Assembly: GCF_045105435.1 (NCBI RefSeq) | Contig: NZ_JBGCDL010000053.1 | Location: forward strand, 1 to 32,111 | Direction: 5' to 3' | Source of the DNA: Kordia sp045105435 | Lineage (GTDB): Bacteria > Bacteroidota > Bacteroidia > Flavobacteriales > Flavobacteriaceae | Length of the DNA: 32,111 nt | Shown here: piece by piece, positions 30,876 through 32,111 of the stretch | How positions within the stretch are numbered: position 1 is the stretch's first letter | Layout: each line of letters begins with the position of its first letter | Notes under the pieces: generated by a model | Seen by the model: the letters and a program-made list of their open reading frames with translations, nothing else | Told to the model about the DNA's origin: nothing | Databases searched by the model: none | Program-made: the position numbers and the translations under genes

Positions 30876-31934
30876 TTGAAAAAGTTACTTGTATTCCTCT
30901 TTATAGTAGTTACTCATCTTGCAAACGGACAATCTGTTGCTAAATATTCAAATGAATTTATGAATATTGGTGTGGATGCTGGCGCGTTTGGTATGGGAAA
31001 TGCCGTTGTGGCAAATATTGGTGATGTAAATTCTGGTTACTGGAATCCTGCGGGATTGGTGCAACTTGAAGACAAACAAATGGCATTAATGCACTCTAGC
31101 TATTTTGCAAATATTGCCTTGTATGATTATGTGGCTTTTGCAATGCCTATTGATGATAGAAGCGCTTGGGGAATTTCTTTGATTCGTTTTGGAGTCGATG
31201 ATATTTTAAATACTACACAGTTAATTGATGGACAAGGAAATATTGATTTTAACCGAATTAGCCTATTTTCTGCTGCCGATTACGGAATTACCTTTTCGTA
31301 TGCACGTAAATTGCCTGTACAAGGCCTAAATTATGGTGTGAATGCGAAAGTAATTCGTAGAATAATTGGTGATTTTGCTTCTTCTTGGGGATTTGGTTTT
31401 GACTTCGGAATACAGTTCAGAGATAAAGATTGGAAATTTGGATTGATGGCGCGTGACATCACAACAACGTTTAATACTTGGAGTATTGACGAAGAGTTAT
31501 TTAATGATGTTAGCGATCAAATTCCAACGCAAGATTTACCAGAAACTACTGAAATTACCATTCCAAAATTACAATTTGGAGTTGCGCGTTCTTTTACGTT
31601 TAACTATGATTATACGCTTACAGCGGAAGTGGACTTAAATATGCGTTTTGCGCAAACAAACGATATTGTTTCAACTTCTTTTGCAAGTATAACGCCTGCA
31701 GTTGGTCTGCAATTTGCATATACTGATTTGGTGTTTTTACGCGTTGGTGCTGGAAACTTTCAAAATGAAAACAATTTTGGATCAGAATCTTTAACCTTTC
31801 AACCAAATTTAGGAATTGGCTTTAAATACAAAGGAATTCAGATCGATTATGCTTTGACAGATATTGGCGATCAAAGTGCTGCAATATATTCTAATGTATT
31901 CTCTTTAAAAATCGATTGGAGTTTATTTAGATAA
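30876..31934 (+). CDS. PorV/PorQ-family outer-membrane protein (PorV2-like)
   Basis: 352 residues with a signal peptide (1-18, ending ANGQ) and an outer-membrane beta-barrel pattern (FadL-like): KYSNEFMNIGVDAGAFGMGNAVVANIGDVNSGYWNPAGL is the PorV/PorQ family signature. It ends in an aromatic barrel-closing strand (FSLKIDWSLFR). PorV shuttles T9SS cargo to the sortase PorU; this shorter PorV2-like protein may do the same for a subset of cargo, an inference from family naming. The start codon is TTG (30876), giving the complete signal peptide. A CATATTTG box (30852-30859, one mismatch to TAnnTTTG) lies upstream, with a TTTG 22 nt further up. The next gene also encodes an exported protein, possibly a PorU-like partner. 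Confidence 0.88.
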   Translation: MKKLLVFLFIVVTHLANGQSVAKYSNEFMNIGVDAGAFGMGNAVVANIGDVNSGYWNPAGLVQLEDKQMALMHSSYFANIALYDYVAFAMPIDDRSAWGISLIRFGVDDILNTTQLIDGQGNIDFNRISLFSAADYGITFSYARKLPVQGLNYGVNAKVIRRIIGDFASSWGFGFDFGIQFRDKDWKFGLMARDITTTFNTWSIDEELFNDVSDQIPTQDLPETTEITIPKLQFGVARSFTFNYDYTLTAEVDLNMRFAQTNDIVSTSFASITPAVGLQFAYTDLVFLRVGAGNFQNENNFGSESLTFQPNLGIGFKYKGIQIDYALTDIGDQSAAIYSNVFSLKIDWSLFR

Positions 31935-32043
31935 GTCTACTTTACGATCGCACACAAAAATCTAGCTTTAACATAAAAATAACGCACGTGTTGTTTCATC
32001 TCACCAATAAAAAATAATACTTTTATCGGATAAAGCTACACAG

Positions 32044-32111
32044 ATGAAAAAACTTGTATTTCTACTATTTCTTACGATTGGAATTGGTTTTGCACAAGAA
32101 AAAAATCAAAT
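32044..32111 (+). CDS. Start of an exported protein, truncated by the window edge
   Basis: Only about 22 residues are visible: MKKLVFLLFLTIGIGFAQEK, a type I signal peptide with likely cleavage after FAQ. In Flavobacteriia a PorV2-like gene is often followed by a PorU2-like sortase gene, so that is the best guess, but nothing in the visible residues shows it. The gap to the upstream gene (109 bp) could hold its own promoter. Confidence 0.65.
   Translation, partial: MKKLVFLLFLTIGIGFAQEKNQ

Overview
The window looks like chromosome of a marine-type Flavobacteriaceae (Bacteroidota). It has low GC, Bacteroidota-type -7 boxes (TAnnTTTG), few strong Shine-Dalgarno sites, a T9SS type A C-terminal sorting domain, a PorV/PorQ-family protein, a fused E1 alpha/beta 2-oxoacid dehydrogenase, a cyclophilin-FKBP fusion and a Smr-less MutS2. 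The genus is not provable here; Kordia or a relative is my guess. No tRNA, rRNA, CRISPR array, insertion sequence or prophage was seen.

Layout. 1-963: end of a membrane protein gene and a peroxiredoxin-like gene (both minus). 1169-4092: a secreted Asp-box beta-propeller protein with a T9SS signal, overlapping a small exported protein. 4093-4593: a long non-coding stretch full of short hairpin repeats. 4594-6600: fused E1 alpha/beta dehydrogenase broken by two in-frame TGA codons. 6825-7775: a 2OG-Fe(II) oxygenase under a near-consensus promoter. 7886-10890: a tight run of SUI1 factor, DUF1835 protein, nucleoside phosphorylase and a solute-binding-fold protein without signal peptide. 10891-11719: palindromic DNA, a 52-residue lipoprotein and more hairpin repeats. 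11720-14676: divergent DNA-repair genes ung and mutS2 around a 16-bp palindrome. 14841-19470: WG-repeat protein, csaA, thioredoxin-like protein, DinB/YfiT protein, cyclophilin-FKBP fusion. 19790-22897: two tiny genes, then a TPR histidine kinase and its response regulator. 22972-28472: recQ (minus), then kdsD-tatC-CMD (overlapping) and lptB. 28473-32111: a long palindromic element, a beta-helix protein, pssA, a PorV/PorQ-family protein and the start of another exported protein.

The most unusual signal is a family of 17-18-nt units, each holding a tiny GC hairpin (GCGAAGC, GCAAAGC, GCGTCAGC, GCGATAGC, GGTGAAGCC, GGCGAAACC), flanked by GATCTAA or GTCTAA. Tracts begin at or a few nt after the TAG stop codon of four genes (E1, ung, thioredoxin-like, CMD), always in the same orientation relative to that gene. 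These genes lack an intrinsic terminator immediately after the stop, whereas many other genes here have one. The stems vary with compensating changes, suggesting a selected structure at gene 3' ends. Also worth checking: the double-TGA E1 gene, a paired dyad element upstream of the small lipoprotein promoter, and the two small genes before the histidine kinase.
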